From Hysterangium stoloniferum (lineage: Eukaryota > Basidiomycota > Agaricomycetes > Hysterangiales > Hysterangiaceae), in the NCBI GenBank assembly GCA_015178975.1, contig WHVD01000023.1, forward strand, positions 372,001-436,000: a stretch of DNA of 64,000 nucleotides, read 5' to 3'. This document shows positions 12,391-24,438 of this stretch, one piece after another; position 1 is the first letter of the stretch, and the number at the start of each line of letters is the position of its first letter. Position numbers and translations under genes: made by a program. The notes under the pieces are model-generated. The model did no database searches. It saw only the letters and a program-made list of their open reading frames with translations, and was not told the DNA's origin.

Positions 12391-14453
12391 TGTATGTTGT
12401 GCTGGAGCATTCATGCCATGTGATACTGGGATGAATTCCTTTTCTGGACTGTAGGTGACCTCAGATCGATTGTATGCGGTGTGTTGACTCACGTTACAGT
12501 AAATGTGCAGGATACAAATATAAGCACGTTCAAGCTCTTCCATCCCTTCCCATCTCCAACATCCGCACCAGGACTTGAGCCAGCCTTGCTCTCCTCTGCA
12601 AACCCGGAACCGATAGCCCTAGGTATGGAGTCTTTCCTTTATGGTAAATTATTGTCCTCATGAAATTGTGGTCTCGTTGTATTAACGGAGAATATAATAC
12701 AAGGATTTACATATTGCGATTTGGGGCATATCTATTCTTCTTCATTCGGAGACGTGACATTGTAGAGTTTACTTTAACTGCCGTGCTATCACATTTGTAA
12801 CAACAACAAGTGCTTTGAGGTCATGTACTTGACGTGGAACGTGGCCATCTCAATATTTCCAAATCCTCGGCATCCCATTATCGACCTTGTCCCGCTTCAG
12901 CTGGCGTCCAAGAGAGGTGTTCGAATTACAGATGTCAACAGGTACTATAGGGTAATCAAAAAAAAAAAAAATCACTATATATATATGAATTGGTTCCTTC
13001 CTAGCTGTCTCGATGCTGGGTTGTGTGGAATGGATTTTGGCCTGTTGTCATCTTGCCTGCCTGTTGTTTTTAGCAGACATAGGTACTCAAACACACCTTT
13101 GCTCTCCAAATAATCAGAACTTATGCTACAAAATAGCAACTGGGATTGCAGAAACTGATATGTTAACAACGTTAGAGTTTACAGCTGTTTCGGGTACATA
13201 GTGCGGTGTTTGAAAATCAATAAAAAAATTCCGCTTTGGTCCCAAAAATAAATTGCCGTGTAACTCCATAACGGGGAGGAAGTAAGATATAATACTTTGT
13301 ATTCACCATATATATATATGGGGCAAGCTATTTATATACTCAGAATTTCTTATTTCCTGTTATTTAACATTTGGACCTCTGTCAAAGAATCAACTCCCCC
13401 GCCACAATTACACACTTTTCAGTTTGAAACTTGGGGAGAATAATATTATACATTATATATGAAAGCATAAACAAGAGTGGATGCCTATACAGCACAGAAT
13501 GTAGGGAAAGGCTAGACCTATATTAATGCAGCATACAAGTGTCGCCGTTCCCTACATTCCGTACTGTATAAGCATTCATTATTATTTATACTTTTATATA
13601 TAATATATCATATTATTCTCCCCAGGTTTCAACTCAAACAAGTCTGCAATTGTGGCAGGGGAGCTGATTCTTTCACAGAGGTCCAAATGTTAAATGACAG
13701 GAAATAAGAAATTCTGAGTATAGTAATAGCTTGCCCCATATATATATATGGTGAATACAAAGTATTATATCTTACTTCCTCCCTGTTATGGAGTTACATG
13801 GCAATTTATTTTTGACCAAAGCAGAATTTTTTTATTGATTTTCAAACACCGCACTATGTACCTGAAACAGCTGTAATGGTATATTCCTTTTGTCTACATA
13901 TGACACTGGGGGAGAAGGATGACTCAGGCATTCTTCATCGTAACCTTGGCTTTAAATGGCCTGTGCAGAAGTGAGTTGCCTCATAAGACAAGTCAAGAAA
14001 GACACACTTAATGGTTCCAAGTTTTGATTGCGTTCTGTGTATGGAATGGCTGGAAAGTGGCAATTGCCAATGTTCAACCTTAACCGAGTCATCATTACAA
14101 TTTTGAAATCTGGCAAGTTTAGGACTGGTAATAATATGAAGTTCCCCCCTGCCCCATTCTAATGCCATTATCTTAATATAGGAACAGTATATTCAATCAT
14201 TTTAATTCTCATTGTAGCAACCTATGTCGTGAAGATTACAGATGGGTTCCAGATTTTGCTAGATATAGTGAGTGAGAGCTAAGCGTATATAATAGCTATT
14301 GATTACAATTAAATACCTCCGTTCCTTCAGGTATTGTTTCATTCTATCATGCTGTTCTTACTAATTATAGTCCATGTTGGCCTTCATTCTCTCCAGAACC
14401 CACCGCATGACCTCATCTTGACGATACAATTTGCATCTTCATCTCCAGACACC
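12391..14453 (+). repeat. Repeat R, copy 1 (interrupted by a MITE)
   Basis: The sequence from TGTTGTGCTGGAG (about 12394) to CAGACACCC (14453) recurs in direct orientation at 24433-25637 plus 32746-32913. The copies are closely similar apart from the 692-bp MITE here and the 7.1-kb transposon in copy 2. Short open segments exist (for example around 12481-12663 and 12823-12957) that look like decayed exons. I do not recognise the protein. Many differences between the copies are CpG in copy 1 and TpG or CpA in copy 2. Confidence 0.8.
13182..13873. mobile_element. Foldback MITE, 692 bp, TA target duplication
   Basis: Ends CAGCTGTTTCGGGTAC and GTACCTGAAACAGCTG are near-perfect inverses. Inverted homology continues inward for about 325 bp per arm, leaving a loop near 13508-13548. 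TA flanks both ends (13180-13181 and 13874-13875). The paralogous repeat copy at 25211-25225 reads GAGTTTAATGG with a single TA, which is the empty site. It has no ORF. The TA duplication points to mobilisation by a Tc1/mariner/pogo-type transposase. Confidence 0.93.
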
Positions 14454-15536
14454 CTCAAATCTGTGGGGAAAAAGGAGGTGGAGAAAGACCGGGTTGGTTG
14501 GAAGGCATTGGTGGATCAGTCTTCATGTGTAAGACAATGCTGGTGTAGAGCTGGTACCAGCACTGGTGGAGGATAAAAGGAATGTGTTCTTCTGTGGTGA
14601 AATGGATAGTGGCAGCATTTGATGAGGCAGGGAGTTAGTGATGGAGATATGGTCAAAATGTGTTGGAGGGAGCAGGGATGGTCAAAAAGGGGTGTGAGGG
14701 ATTGGTAAAGTTGTGTATGGTCTGTGTAGGACAGGACATGGCAACAAAGACTGTTAGCAGCTCAATCTTGAAGGAATGCAAATTTGCTTACCATTCCCGA
14801 AAGTACCAACTGCTGACCACCCTCAATGATGAGGTGCCCTCCTTATCATGTCTATCTTAGTATCAATACTTCAGACTCATGTTGGCATGTCAATGAAGAT
14901 AAACATGAAGCTGTCTCAAGGTTTCCCTGAGCCAAAGGAAAGATGAAAAATTGAGCTAAAAGAAATCTCCCATGCTCCCTCAAAAGCTTTATTCATTATG
15001 GGTAATAAAAGGTCAGTCTCTGCGAAACAAAAAGCAGGGAAAGAAAACTTTACTTACAGATGAGGGAAAAGGTATGTCTCTGACCTCTTGAGAACATTGC
15101 TGTTGATATTCAGCATCTCCAGATGCTGGCATGAAAACCAGGTCATACTCAGACACTGCACATAAATGTGTCACTTGGGCACACCTACTCTCCAACACTG
15201 ACCTGGATGACAATGCACTTCAGGATACTCCAAAAGATGCAGCTGTTGATGACTATAGACCAGAAATAGATGCAAGTGACAGTGTCGATTCTGAAGACAT
15301 TGTGTGTTAAATTTGATGATGAAACACACCTTTTTATAGGGGGAGTCCACCAATTATTGCAACTTTTCATATGAAGATGCTAATTGTGGACCATGCATTT
15401 GGAGGTTAATGTGTGTCAGAACCACTATACACCTCCCAGAGCATCCAACCTATATAGGCAGGAGGTGCTACACTAACTGACACAAGATATTGAGACACAA
15501 AGTACTTTTATTACAAGCTTATTAAACCCTTGTATA
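14454..15536. other. Region between repeat R and the IS630-type transposon
   Basis: No confident gene. Short open frames lack motifs. 15348-15404 contains a small imperfect foldback (CCACCAATTATTGC facing GCTAATTGTGG). The outer end of the adjacent transposon may lie here, but I could not define matching terminal repeats. Confidence 0.3.
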
Positions 15537-15581
15537 TTGTGTATTGCAATAGAGTCAACTCATACTATTTTTAATATTGTG

Positions 15582-16994
15582 ATGGTCAGTGCTGATAGTG
15601 AGAAAGACAATGACAACAGCACCATTGAGAAGGAACAGAAGCTGAAGAGGAGGGCAAAGACTAAGGGAAGGCCTCACAAAGCAGCTGTGAAGGCACAACC
15701 AACATTGTCAGACAATGACCGAAGTATGTACTTCAATCATCTGACACTTGTACCCTGACTTTGTGACATCAGCTTTAGCCATCTTCATTCCACTTCGATT
15801 TTCAAATGGGCAAGGCAGACTTACTATTCCATTTGGTGCCACCTTTTCTGAAGCACCTCATAATATACATGAGTTTATGGGATGCCATAACTTTGCTAGA
15901 AAGCCGGATCTACTGTATGTTCTCAAGGGAAGTCCACATGAAGGCATCAACCTTCGCACTGAGATAGATTGGGAGGGTCTGAAGCAGCATGCTCACTTGG
16001 TCCATACAAAAGATGCAATTATCAATGGCAAACTTCTTGTTGATGAGTCCCAGGGGGTAAGCTTGTGTCTGCCTGGACTGACAGGTGCATCTTGCTGACA
16101 AATTACAAAGTATATGGTGTCCTTGTGAAAGAGACTTGCAGATACAACTACCAGTGCTCTTAATGCCCATGCTAGCAGCAGAAAATGCAGGGGAAAAACT
16201 GTAGAGCTGCCAATGTTGAACTTGAATACAACTGCTGGGTCAGGGGGGCTGCAGTTAGATGAGAGTGAACTAATGTCTATCAAGGAGAAAGAAAAGATGC
16301 GGATTCTCAAAAATCGACTCAAGCAATGCACCAAGTGTGGTGAGGAAGTGTATTGCAAAGTCAACAAGCATGCTGTGCATGTGCCTCTGACTTTGGTGCA
16401 AATTCATGCATGGGCATGTGCGATAGTGAGTGGAACAAACTAATATATTATATATTGCTGACCCTGAGATAGGCCCATGATACACATGGAGTAACACTGG
16501 ATATTCCACCTGACACTGGTGCATTTGAAGACTTCCATGCCACCAGAGCTGAATGTCTTGCCAAAACAGCTTCTGTACCTACACTAGCCACTGGACCTTG
16601 CCCTATGGACATGACCAATGCTACAGCCCCATTTGCTGCCATGATGATGGGCATGGCCTCGATTTGCAAGCATGATGCATGCACCTCCAGTGGCTCAGGC
16701 CCATACTATCCTTAGCACAGCAACAGTGGCCAACTCTAGCAACAGTGGTGGTCTGTTGAACATGAGTTTTGACATTGATTACCCAGAGATGGAGGTTTTT
16801 TTCAGGAACTTATGGAACACCACCCTCAGCGTCATGGCCTAGATGGCATAGCTGCTAACCTTGTGGCAAAGGATTTCCTTTGCATTGATGAGATAGCAGG
16901 AATGTCAGAGAGTTGGTTTGAGGGACCACTGTGCAGCTTGAGTGAAGGAAATGCAAACTTTGTCTCCAAAGCTGTGAAGAAGGCAGTTAACTGA
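15582..16994 (+). CDS. Transposon companion gene of unknown function
   Basis: An intron-containing gene on the plus strand. It starts at an ATG at 15582 with a Lys/Arg-rich N-terminus. An intron at about 15725-15779 (GTATGT...CTTTAG) joins to a segment reading IFIPLRFSNGQGRLTIPF. Another intron follows about 16056, and one at about 16429-16484 (GTGAGT...AGATAG) joins to AHDTHGVTLDIPPDTGAFED. A CxxC pair (CTKCGEEVYC) lies near 16338. The end is at 16994, after a T-run near 16797 that needs a one-base indel to keep the frame. I do not recognise the family. It converges on the transposase gene, about 110 bp away, which suggests the two form one transposon. The copy may be slightly damaged. Confidence 0.5.
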
Positions 16995-17104
16995 GCACAG
17001 TGTGATTCTCTAATCTGAAAGATCTGGCAATAGTTGTTTTGCGTACTTGTTCCATGCCAATTTATATGCAATACTATGAGTATTTCACAAGTAAAACTAC
17101 CTAG

Positions 17105-18316
17105 CTAGACATATTTAGAATGATGGAACCAACTGTGAATGTGATGGGGTTTGACAGCCTCTAAAGCACCATACAGAAATAAGTAAGGCTTGCCCTTCTG
17201 ACCAGCTTCAATCTCACTGTGGAAGTGTGCACCATGACGATGAATGTAAGCCTTGATGAATGAGAAACACTCTTCAATCGGGTTGAGATCAGGTGAGTAT
17301 GGTGGTAGGTACATAAGTTTGACACCCTTGCAGGAATTCAGCATTTGAAAAATGTCTAAACAGTTAAACTGCTTACCACTGGTCACACATTTCTTTGACA
17401 CCATCCACAGATGGATTGCACAATTATCAATAACTAGCACACTCCGTGGCTCAGGGCATGGGTTCATTTCTTCAAGAAGTCTTGCAAGCCATGCTTTGAA
17501 GGTATTACCATTGAATGAACCTTGAACAATCTGAGCATAAATAATGCCATTGAGGGATCGTGCTGGAAGGATTGAATAGCTGTGATTGTAGCTCAGGTGG
17601 TGCAACTGCAAGAGCATCAAGGGACTCACCATTCTCCATGCTGAAAATAACTGTGCACAGCAGCACACTTCCCCTTTATTGCACATCCCATAGTGCGGTA
17701 GGTTGTGAGTATGTTCACAGCACTCTCATCACCAAAGACAAGATGCCAGGGGGGTTCCTTGGCAATCTCAAATTGAAATGTTTCACGAGCTTCTTCACAG
17801 CATTCAGCAGCAACCTTTGAGAGCTGGAAAGCAGTGAGTGGTAATACACTAGTAACTCAGCATTGAGCACATACCTTTTTACTTGTAATACCAAGGAGTT
17901 TGAGGGACCATTGAATGGTGGAGAGAGAGACAGCTACCCCATGTTGCTCTAAGAGCTGCTCTGCAATCTCATCCAGGTATATGTCTGTAGAATGATCCAG
18001 AAGAGCTAACATGAACTTGGAGCAGAAATGAGAGATGTGCTGATGACTGGAAGATAGGTCAAGACTATACCTCAACATGACAATCATCCAGCAACCACTC
18101 CTTGCCCATCTTCTGGTACTTATTTGGATCCTTCACAACTTCTCCAATCTCCCTGTGGGTCTGCAAGACACATTGCACCACATGAAGTGACATGTTGAGG
18201 TTATTGGCAATCTGGGTGGAGGTGTGTTCTAGTGTATAGTGCTGGTATATGACTTGTTCCTTCAGGTCCTTTGAGTACTGCTGCCGAGAATCAGCATTTG
18301 GATTAGGGGAAGGCAT
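17105..18316 (-). CDS. IS630/Tc1-superfamily (DDE_3) transposase
   Basis: Minus strand, ATG at 18316. An N-terminal helix-turn-helix region (QYSKDLKEQVIYQHYTL onward) is followed by a second helical domain. After an intron just below 17885 (GTATGT...TTCCAG) comes the catalytic core. Visible catalytic residues are Asp in LVFGDESAVN (about 17735), Asp in VLVIDNCAIH (about 17430) and Glu in PPYSPDLNPIEE (about 17290). All three are retained. A further intron between the second Asp and the Glu is likely, since 17340-17400 adds an unusual insert with GTAAGC at its start. It catalyses cut-and-paste transposition into TA sites. The copy appears potentially functional. Confidence 0.82.
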
Positions 18317-18319
18317 AAG

Positions 18320-19485
18320 AGCAGACAGTCAACAAATAAGAGTTCAATTGGACAAATGTAATTTGCCCAAGTTCTTTAGTGATCATAGGTCTCACCCAGT
18401 GTCACTGTGTGACAATCTCCCCTTATTGTTCACTAGTGCCTTTTCCTTCTCTTCATCTCCCATCTCACAGGATGCTTACAGCATCTTCAACAGTTTAAAT
18501 TTCACTACCATTGAACCTCTGAATTTGAAAGAGCAGGATGACTGGTGGGCCACTTCGTTAGCCACACAATATTTACAATATGGCACATTTGGCCACTGCT
18601 GGCTTTGATGGGTAGCCCATTTACTCACAGAAGTAACAGCAACTGGCAGTGCTCCAAGCTCTTTTTGCCATGCCCGCCCCAGCTAGTGATCATATATCTA
18701 CAGGTCTCAGCTTACTCTCAAGTGATCCATTTCCCAGGCAGGGTGGGAACATTGCTGGGCATGCTGGGATCACATCTGTTACAAAAAATGTACATTAGGC
18801 ACTAAATACACATATTAGCTACAACATGCTCCACAGGAGAGGTAGATCGGCCAGTGGTTCCTGTATAAATGAGTTCGCAAGGAGGAGGTGCCAAAACATG
18901 GTCAACTTGACTTTACACATTCCATGGGACAGTCAGTAAAAGGGGGAAGGTTTATAGCACTAGATATATACTATATAAACACTATATTACAAGTTCAGGT
19001 TCTATAGTCCATTGTACAGCCTGCAAATGAGTTCGTGAGCTGCATGTACACTAGCATAGAGACAAATGTTATGTGAGGAGAATTTTTTGAAAGTAATATT
19101 GGCAAGCACTAGTATATTTAATTACAAGACAAACTATCTAGTCTTTGTGTGATTTGGTGGTGTATTCGTGGAGATATCGTGTTCGCAAGTTGGGACGCGT
19201 ACTGCAAAAACTAATACAAGCGCGCGCCTTACGTAATGCAAACATTACCAAGGTGACCATAGCAACGCATGGTCACCAGCGTCCACCAGAGCGCCGCTGG
19301 GCAGACCACCACCTTATCAATCGCTGCAATCAGTTGTCTCCGAAGATTGAACTTTGTAAGCTAGAGTAGAGGGTGCCTAGGAGAAACGGACTGTAACGGT
19401 TTCAAGCCGACGAAAGCTCTCATCAGGGGGATACCGCTACCCCTACCGTTTCATCCTTCCAGAGTTACTGTTTAGGAGTCTACTA
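18320..19485. other. Intergenic, no recognised gene
   Basis: Presumed end region of the IS630-type transposon followed by unique-looking sequence. 19252-19277 holds a perfect short hairpin (GGTGACCAT...ATGGTCACC, 8-base loop). The open frame 19145-19369 has no motif I recognise. Confidence 0.35.
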
Positions 19486-19490
19486 CTGAG

Positions 19491-19815
19491 TGTAATCCTG
19501 CTGGCTTACCAACACAGACCCATTTCCATCGGACATCCAACTCCATTGTCTATCCGATCGCCTTTGTTCTCGGACCACAATCCGGAACTCCTTTGTTCTT
19601 TCAGACTCCGAATCGTTGCCCTTTGTTATGTAGATGCCATTGTTCCACATGTCTCATGCCGCCACACCATTGTTCTGTGAGGATATATAATCACTCCCCT
19701 AGATGTAGCTAAAAGACAGAAGCTTCTACCACTTGTATTTCACATATCGTACTGCATTAACAAGGATAACTTAGTCCTGTCTGTACTGATAGTGAGGTCA
19801 CGCAACGACCTTACA
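19491..19815 (+). repeat. Solo LTR related to the chromovirus LTR
   Basis: It begins TGTAATCCTGCTGGC, ends CGACCTTACA, and is 325 bp. It is flanked by the 5-bp duplication ctgag (19486-19490 and 19816-19820). The ends resemble those of the 336-bp LTRs at 46037 and 51232 (TGTAATCCTGG... ...GCCTTACA), so it derives from a sister family. A TATA-like ATATATAA lies at about 19683. Confidence 0.9.
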
Positions 19816-20086
19816 CTGAGCCTGGTCCAAAGGAAGTGATAAGATAATGAATTCGTGCCGACTTCGCGCGCAACGAAATTCCAAGAATCTTGAGACCCGA
19901 TGTTGGGTAGTATACGGTTGGGCGGTACACCTGTCAGGAGGTAGAGGCTTTAACCCGAGATCAACGATCACCTAAGCTGACATAGGTCGTGCTGCGAGGT
20001 AGCAGGTTTCCCTGCTGGCTCGTCTGTCGATGTCCATGCAGCAAGACGATGGTGGAACTCTGCTTATCAACTTCGGAAGAATACGA

Positions 20087-20203
20087 AGCTCACTCGGAAC
20101 TTCTTACCACCGCAGCATAGTTTCGCTGGGGGCCGTTCCACCCCCTAGCCGCAGTTAGCCATTGTTGCTTGAAGCGGGATACAAATATAACAAAAAAAAA
20201 AAA
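20087..20203 (+). mobile_element. Short poly(A)-tailed retro-insert (LINE 3' end or SINE)
   Basis: A 117-bp insert ending in a run of A is flanked by an 18-bp duplication, AACTTCGGAAGAATACGA (20069-20086) and the same with one change (20204-20221). The mirrored arm has one uninterrupted copy of that site (40031-40048). The long duplication and A-tail are hallmarks of target-primed reverse transcription. No parent LINE was found in the window. Confidence 0.85.
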
Positions 20204-20359
20204 AACTTCAGAAGAATACGACCGCGGTACATCCAGAGTTCACTACTTCCTTAAAAAAATCCTGCTTCTTTTAATCTTCTTCTTCGACTCCACACCACCA
20301 CAAGGTGCAACGTGAGATAAACCTGATAAGCCAGAATCTTTTGTTAATAGCATCCTCTC

Positions 20360-22899
20360 ATGGCTGATCCAAAGCAAGACGGCTCGGACATAGAGAAAGA
20401 CAACCCATCCTTGGATAGCAATCCCCAAGATGCGCCTAAAGGTGGCCTGCAGTATGTGGAAGGCAAGGCAGGAGAGGGACTGCAGCGACAGTTGAAAAAC
20501 AGGCACGCACAAATGCTCACGATAGGTGCCTTCTCCTGCATCAAGCTTACGTTTTCTCCTTCACATTTGTTTTTTTTAATACAGGAGGGGTTATAGGAAC
20601 TGGACTTTTCTTGGGAACCGCGAGTTCACTGGCAGCAGGAGGACCGGCGGGACTTCTTCTTGGCTATCTAGTCGTCGCTACCGTCTGTGTTGGAGGTGAG
20701 TCTTTGGCAAGAGATTTTCCGATGACTAATGAATATTTCGTAGTGATGTTGGCGTTGGGAGAGATAATAACATTCCTGTAGGACTCGCATTTCTGTATTT
20801 GTGGTAGTTTTCTAAAATGACTTTTATCTAGACCTGTCCCTGGTGGACAAATGACTCTTGCTGGCCGCTTTGTGGATCCAGCGTTGACTTTCGCCTTAGG
20901 TTGGACTTCTTGGTATGCTGTAGTGATCAGTCTTCCAGGTAATCATCGGCTTGATATGATAGATGCTACCGAACTTATTATTGCCAATAGCTGAAATATC
21001 CGCTTGTTCCGTCCTTGTGAACTGTAGGTATAGTATATTGTTACCTGTACCGTTGTTTGCTGACATTTGAAAAGTTTGGAATAAATCAATCAATGTATGT
21101 CCCTTCACATCAAGAGGTTGTCCTTTGATAACATATATATCCAGAACTCTGTGTGGATGACAATAAATCTCGCTTCCGTATTAATCATCAATTTTCTTGG
21201 AACGCGGGCATTTGGGGAGTGCGAATTCTGGTTCGGTAAGGGGAAGCTCTCACTCATACCAGATTCCCAAAACAAGCCGCTTTCTTTGATAGGCACAATC
21301 AAGATACTCACCATAATAGGTTTGATCATTCTTGGTCTTGTAATCGACCTCGGTGGAGCACCAAACCATGATCGACTGGGATTCAGGTATTACGTTAGTA
21401 GCATATTTTGGACTTCATCATCATGGTCTCAATGTACCCCATCTCAGCACGACCCTGGAGCATTTACACAATACGAAGGGATAGAAGGGGCTAAAGGACA
21501 ATTTCTGGGATTCTGGTCCGTCCTAATTGGAGCGGGTTATGCTTTCGTGAGCGGCTTCAACTTCTCATCTTTGTGCTGGCAATTAAAATTCCCTCTTCCA
21601 ATAAACTATTCCGTTTCTAAGCTCGGAACAGAAGTCATTGGTATCTCAGCTGCTGAAACACACGATCCGACAAAGACCCTCCCTAAAGCCATCAAAGGTG
21701 TGTATGTGCGCATAGTCCTGTTCTACATTATTGGGGTCTTTGTATGTTGCATTCGGTTGCTTCTTCACCCGTAAGCTTGACAGCCGGCACTGAACCCCTG
21801 TAGATTATTGGGCTTATCTGTCCCTCGAACAACCCTGATCTGATCACTGAAGCTGGGACAGCAAATTCATCAGCATGGGTCATAGCGATTAAGCTGGCAG
21901 GAATAAAGGGTTTACCTAGTTTAATGAATGCCGCCATGATCAGTAATATGGGCGGTTCACACTCAGAAGGTCGCATGGCTAACTAATGCTCACTTAAAGC
22001 ATCGGCTGCGTCAGCAGGGTCATCAAGCCTCTATGTCGCATCTCGAACACTCTATGGCCTTTCGAGAGTAGGAATGGCTCCCCCCATATTTCTGCGAGTG
22101 AGTTTCACGGAAGTTCTAGCATACAGCGATTTCTCATGTCTTGTCAGACGAATAGACGTGGAACGCCCTGGATTGCGCTGTTACTCGGTGCATCGGTAAA
22201 TGTCGAAAAATACTTACGGTTAAATATTCACTTATATATCTCTTAGTTTTCACTCCTCAGCTACACGGGTCTTTCGTCAGGGTCTTCTCGTGTATTCACT
22301 TGGTTCGCGAATATGTCGACTGTGGCCGGGATGTTCAATTGGATGGGCATTTGTATTACCTATCTTCGCTTTAGGGCTGGTCTCAAGGTGATTTTATTGC
22401 TTACTCCAATATGTAAAAGACTAATATACACTCAGGCTCAAGGTCTGAGCAGGGATATATTGCCATATAAGAGCAAAATGCAGCCGTATATCACGTGGTG
22501 GGCTCTGGCGTAAGTTGATACAACATTGGTTCTAGTCACTTCATTTAAGCTATGGAAAAAAAACTCACAGGTGGATAATCCTGATCATCTTATTTGCTAA
22601 CTGGCCAGTCTTTCTTCGGAATAACTGGGATAACGCTTCATTTGTCACCAATTATTTGCCCATTCCGCTATTTGTCATGTAGGCCGCTATTTTCCTCTCT
22701 TGAATATCCGCTGAAAGAACACCCTGGTCAGGACCTACCTTGGTTATAAATTCGTTAAGAAAACCAGGCTCGTCCGAGGTATGGTTCACGTTTAATAATA
22801 TTTTGATATCATTCACCTCTGACTAACAATACAGCGTCCGAGATGGATTTTGTGACTTTTGTGGACACCAAACGAGAAAATGGGGCCTACCAGTCCTGA
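20360..22899 (+). CDS. Amino-acid permease (fungal YAT family), copy 1
   Basis: Sixteen exons: 20360-20525, 20585-20695, 20744-20777, 20832-20938, 20991-21027, 21117-21393, 21448-21546, 21622-21741, 21804-21942, 22000-22097, 22148-22195, 22247-22387, 22436-22509, 22571-22678, 22732-22778, 22835-22899. All introns are GT...AG, and the 1671 nt give 556 aa without a stop. A soluble N-terminus is followed by LKNRHAQM, then GVIGTGLFLGTASSLAAGGP (TM1 substrate-binding loop), VMLALGEIITFLPVPGG, FVDPALTFALGW and GTEVIGISAAETHDP (TM6-type signature). The order and length fit the APC-superfamily YAT permeases, plasma-membrane proton symporters of amino acids. The substrate cannot be read from sequence. 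Most introns are 50-75 bp; the one before exon 6 is about 90 bp. Confidence 0.93.
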
Positions 22900-23531
22900 C
22901 AGAGAAGCAGTTTTGGGAATTTCTTGGTCGCCTCCGTAAATTTGATTCATGTAAGCCTGGTGGCTTACGACATACCGATTATGTTATCACAGACGCGCGT
23001 AGTATCATTTTTAGTTAATCATTTTACTTACCGTCATCATGGTATATCGTACTCGCCGTTCTCGAGGAATATAGTTTGGCCCTATCAACGTCTGGACCGA
23101 TGCCAATGTAAGGCTGTATTAGACAGCAGCCTTTCAATTAAGTTGTAAAGGTTTGGAATCTTTCTAACATGTCACCAGTAACCAAATATCTATAACCATG
23201 TCATTTTGATAAATTGGGCTCCACTATTGATACGACATCGTGCGCACCAAATGGACGCACATAGTTGATATATTTCAATGATTGAATAAAATTTGTGCGG
23301 ACATACCCTGATGGTTTCATCATTATGGTATTGCCTTAGGAAAGTCACTGCTACTTGCCTGTTCACAACTAAGATGACATATAATTTTAATCTCTCCAAA
23401 CCCGGAGGGTCTGGGCACATCTATAAACGGTAGCGATGCATTCAAATGTGATCTAACATCTCCCTGGAACAGCACCAATTTGAAATGTGAATCTTATGTC
23501 GTGCAAATTACTATGAGAAATTTTGGATAAA
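22900..23531. other. Permease downstream region
   Basis: Intergenic sequence between the permease stop and the Ty3 remnant, present identically in both arms (mirror 36721-37352). No motif-bearing ORF seen. Confidence 0.4.
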
Positions 23532-24438
23532 AACATTAATAGGGCCTAGTGCTAGTTGGGAAGTTGTGATAAGGCAATCTTAAACCTGTGCTGCCTGAAC
23601 AAATGTTTATCTGAAAAGTTATGGATCCATCTAGTTTGCTAGCACATAAAAATGTGTCAGCACCAATAAGAGAGATAGATGGGGGTTCTGTTGTGGGTGG
23701 GGCTGCCAGTGGAGTTGTCACTGTACTGGCTGAAACTAGAGAAGTTGTTGGCAAACTAGTGTTGAGGGTCCAGAAATGAGATGGTCCAATGGCCAGTCAA
23801 TCAATGGATTGTATCAGGTGAGCCAGTTGTGTCCAAGGATGACCATGCAACTTGAATCCAACAGGGTCACATACAGATTCATGTGCTGAAGAGTCCCACA
23901 TGGTTTGTCTCAGTCATTGACTTTGCTGGTTCTGAGGGCTTGTCTGCTTTGGCAGCTTTCATGTTGAGAGGACATCTGTTTGCCATGTGACCAGGAGCAC
24001 TGCACCACAGGAAGAGCAGTTGTCCTTTGCTGTTGCTTCTTGGCATTGGTGAATTTACCATTTGCATTGAGCTTGTGACTCAAATCTTCTTTGGACTTTT
24101 GGCAGAATTGCTGCCAGAGGCTGTAGTGTTATTGCATGTTGAATTAGTCTTTTTCTTGTCCTTAAACTTCTTTGGGAGGTTGTTCCCATTGTTGTTGTTG
24201 CCAGAAGATGAGAAAGCCTGTTATTGTATTGGGTGGTCTTAGCTGGACAATCCAAACTACATGTACTTTCTCAAGTGACTTTGGCATGCTATTTCCAGTA
24301 GTGAGCATTGCATTGCTGAGCCTTGATGTGCATATCTATGAGGGTACTTGGCTTGCCATTGTCATGACAAATACTGTATCATCCTTGAGACATCACTCCC
24401 ATCAACAAGCATGGCCAAAGAGTTAAACTGGATGTTGT
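23532..24438 (-). pseudogene. Ty3/gypsy gag-protease remnant (left arm)
   Basis: Mirror image of 35814-36720, where the reading is described. It contains the broken zinc knuckle and the NLYVTLLDSSCMVILGHNWL protease-like segment in minus orientation. It lacks its LTR and gag start, because the duplication boundary at 24438 cuts it. Confidence 0.75.

Larger units (their letters stand above)
20057..24438 (+). repeat. Left arm of a 4.2-kb inverted duplication
   Basis: Every base x here matches the complement of 60252-x from 20222 to 24438, with no indel and almost no mismatch detectable. All translated segments are identical in the mirrored arm at 35814-40060. The only length difference is a 117-bp retro-insert plus its duplication at 20087-20221. 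The arm holds an intact permease gene and a Ty3 gag/protease remnant. Confidence 0.95.

Noticed and set aside
19820-20056. SRP (7SL) RNA gene
   Set aside because: Some GGAGG/GGCT words recall the Alu domain, but the conserved S-domain loop motifs are missing.
20243-20512. 89-codon minus-strand frame overlapping the permease 5' exons
   Set aside because: It is the antisense shadow of permease exon 1 and its 5' leader; it appears twice only because the region is duplicated.
21105-21329. Minus-strand frames opposite the permease exons (also 38923-39147)
   Set aside because: Shadows of a well-supported spliced gene.
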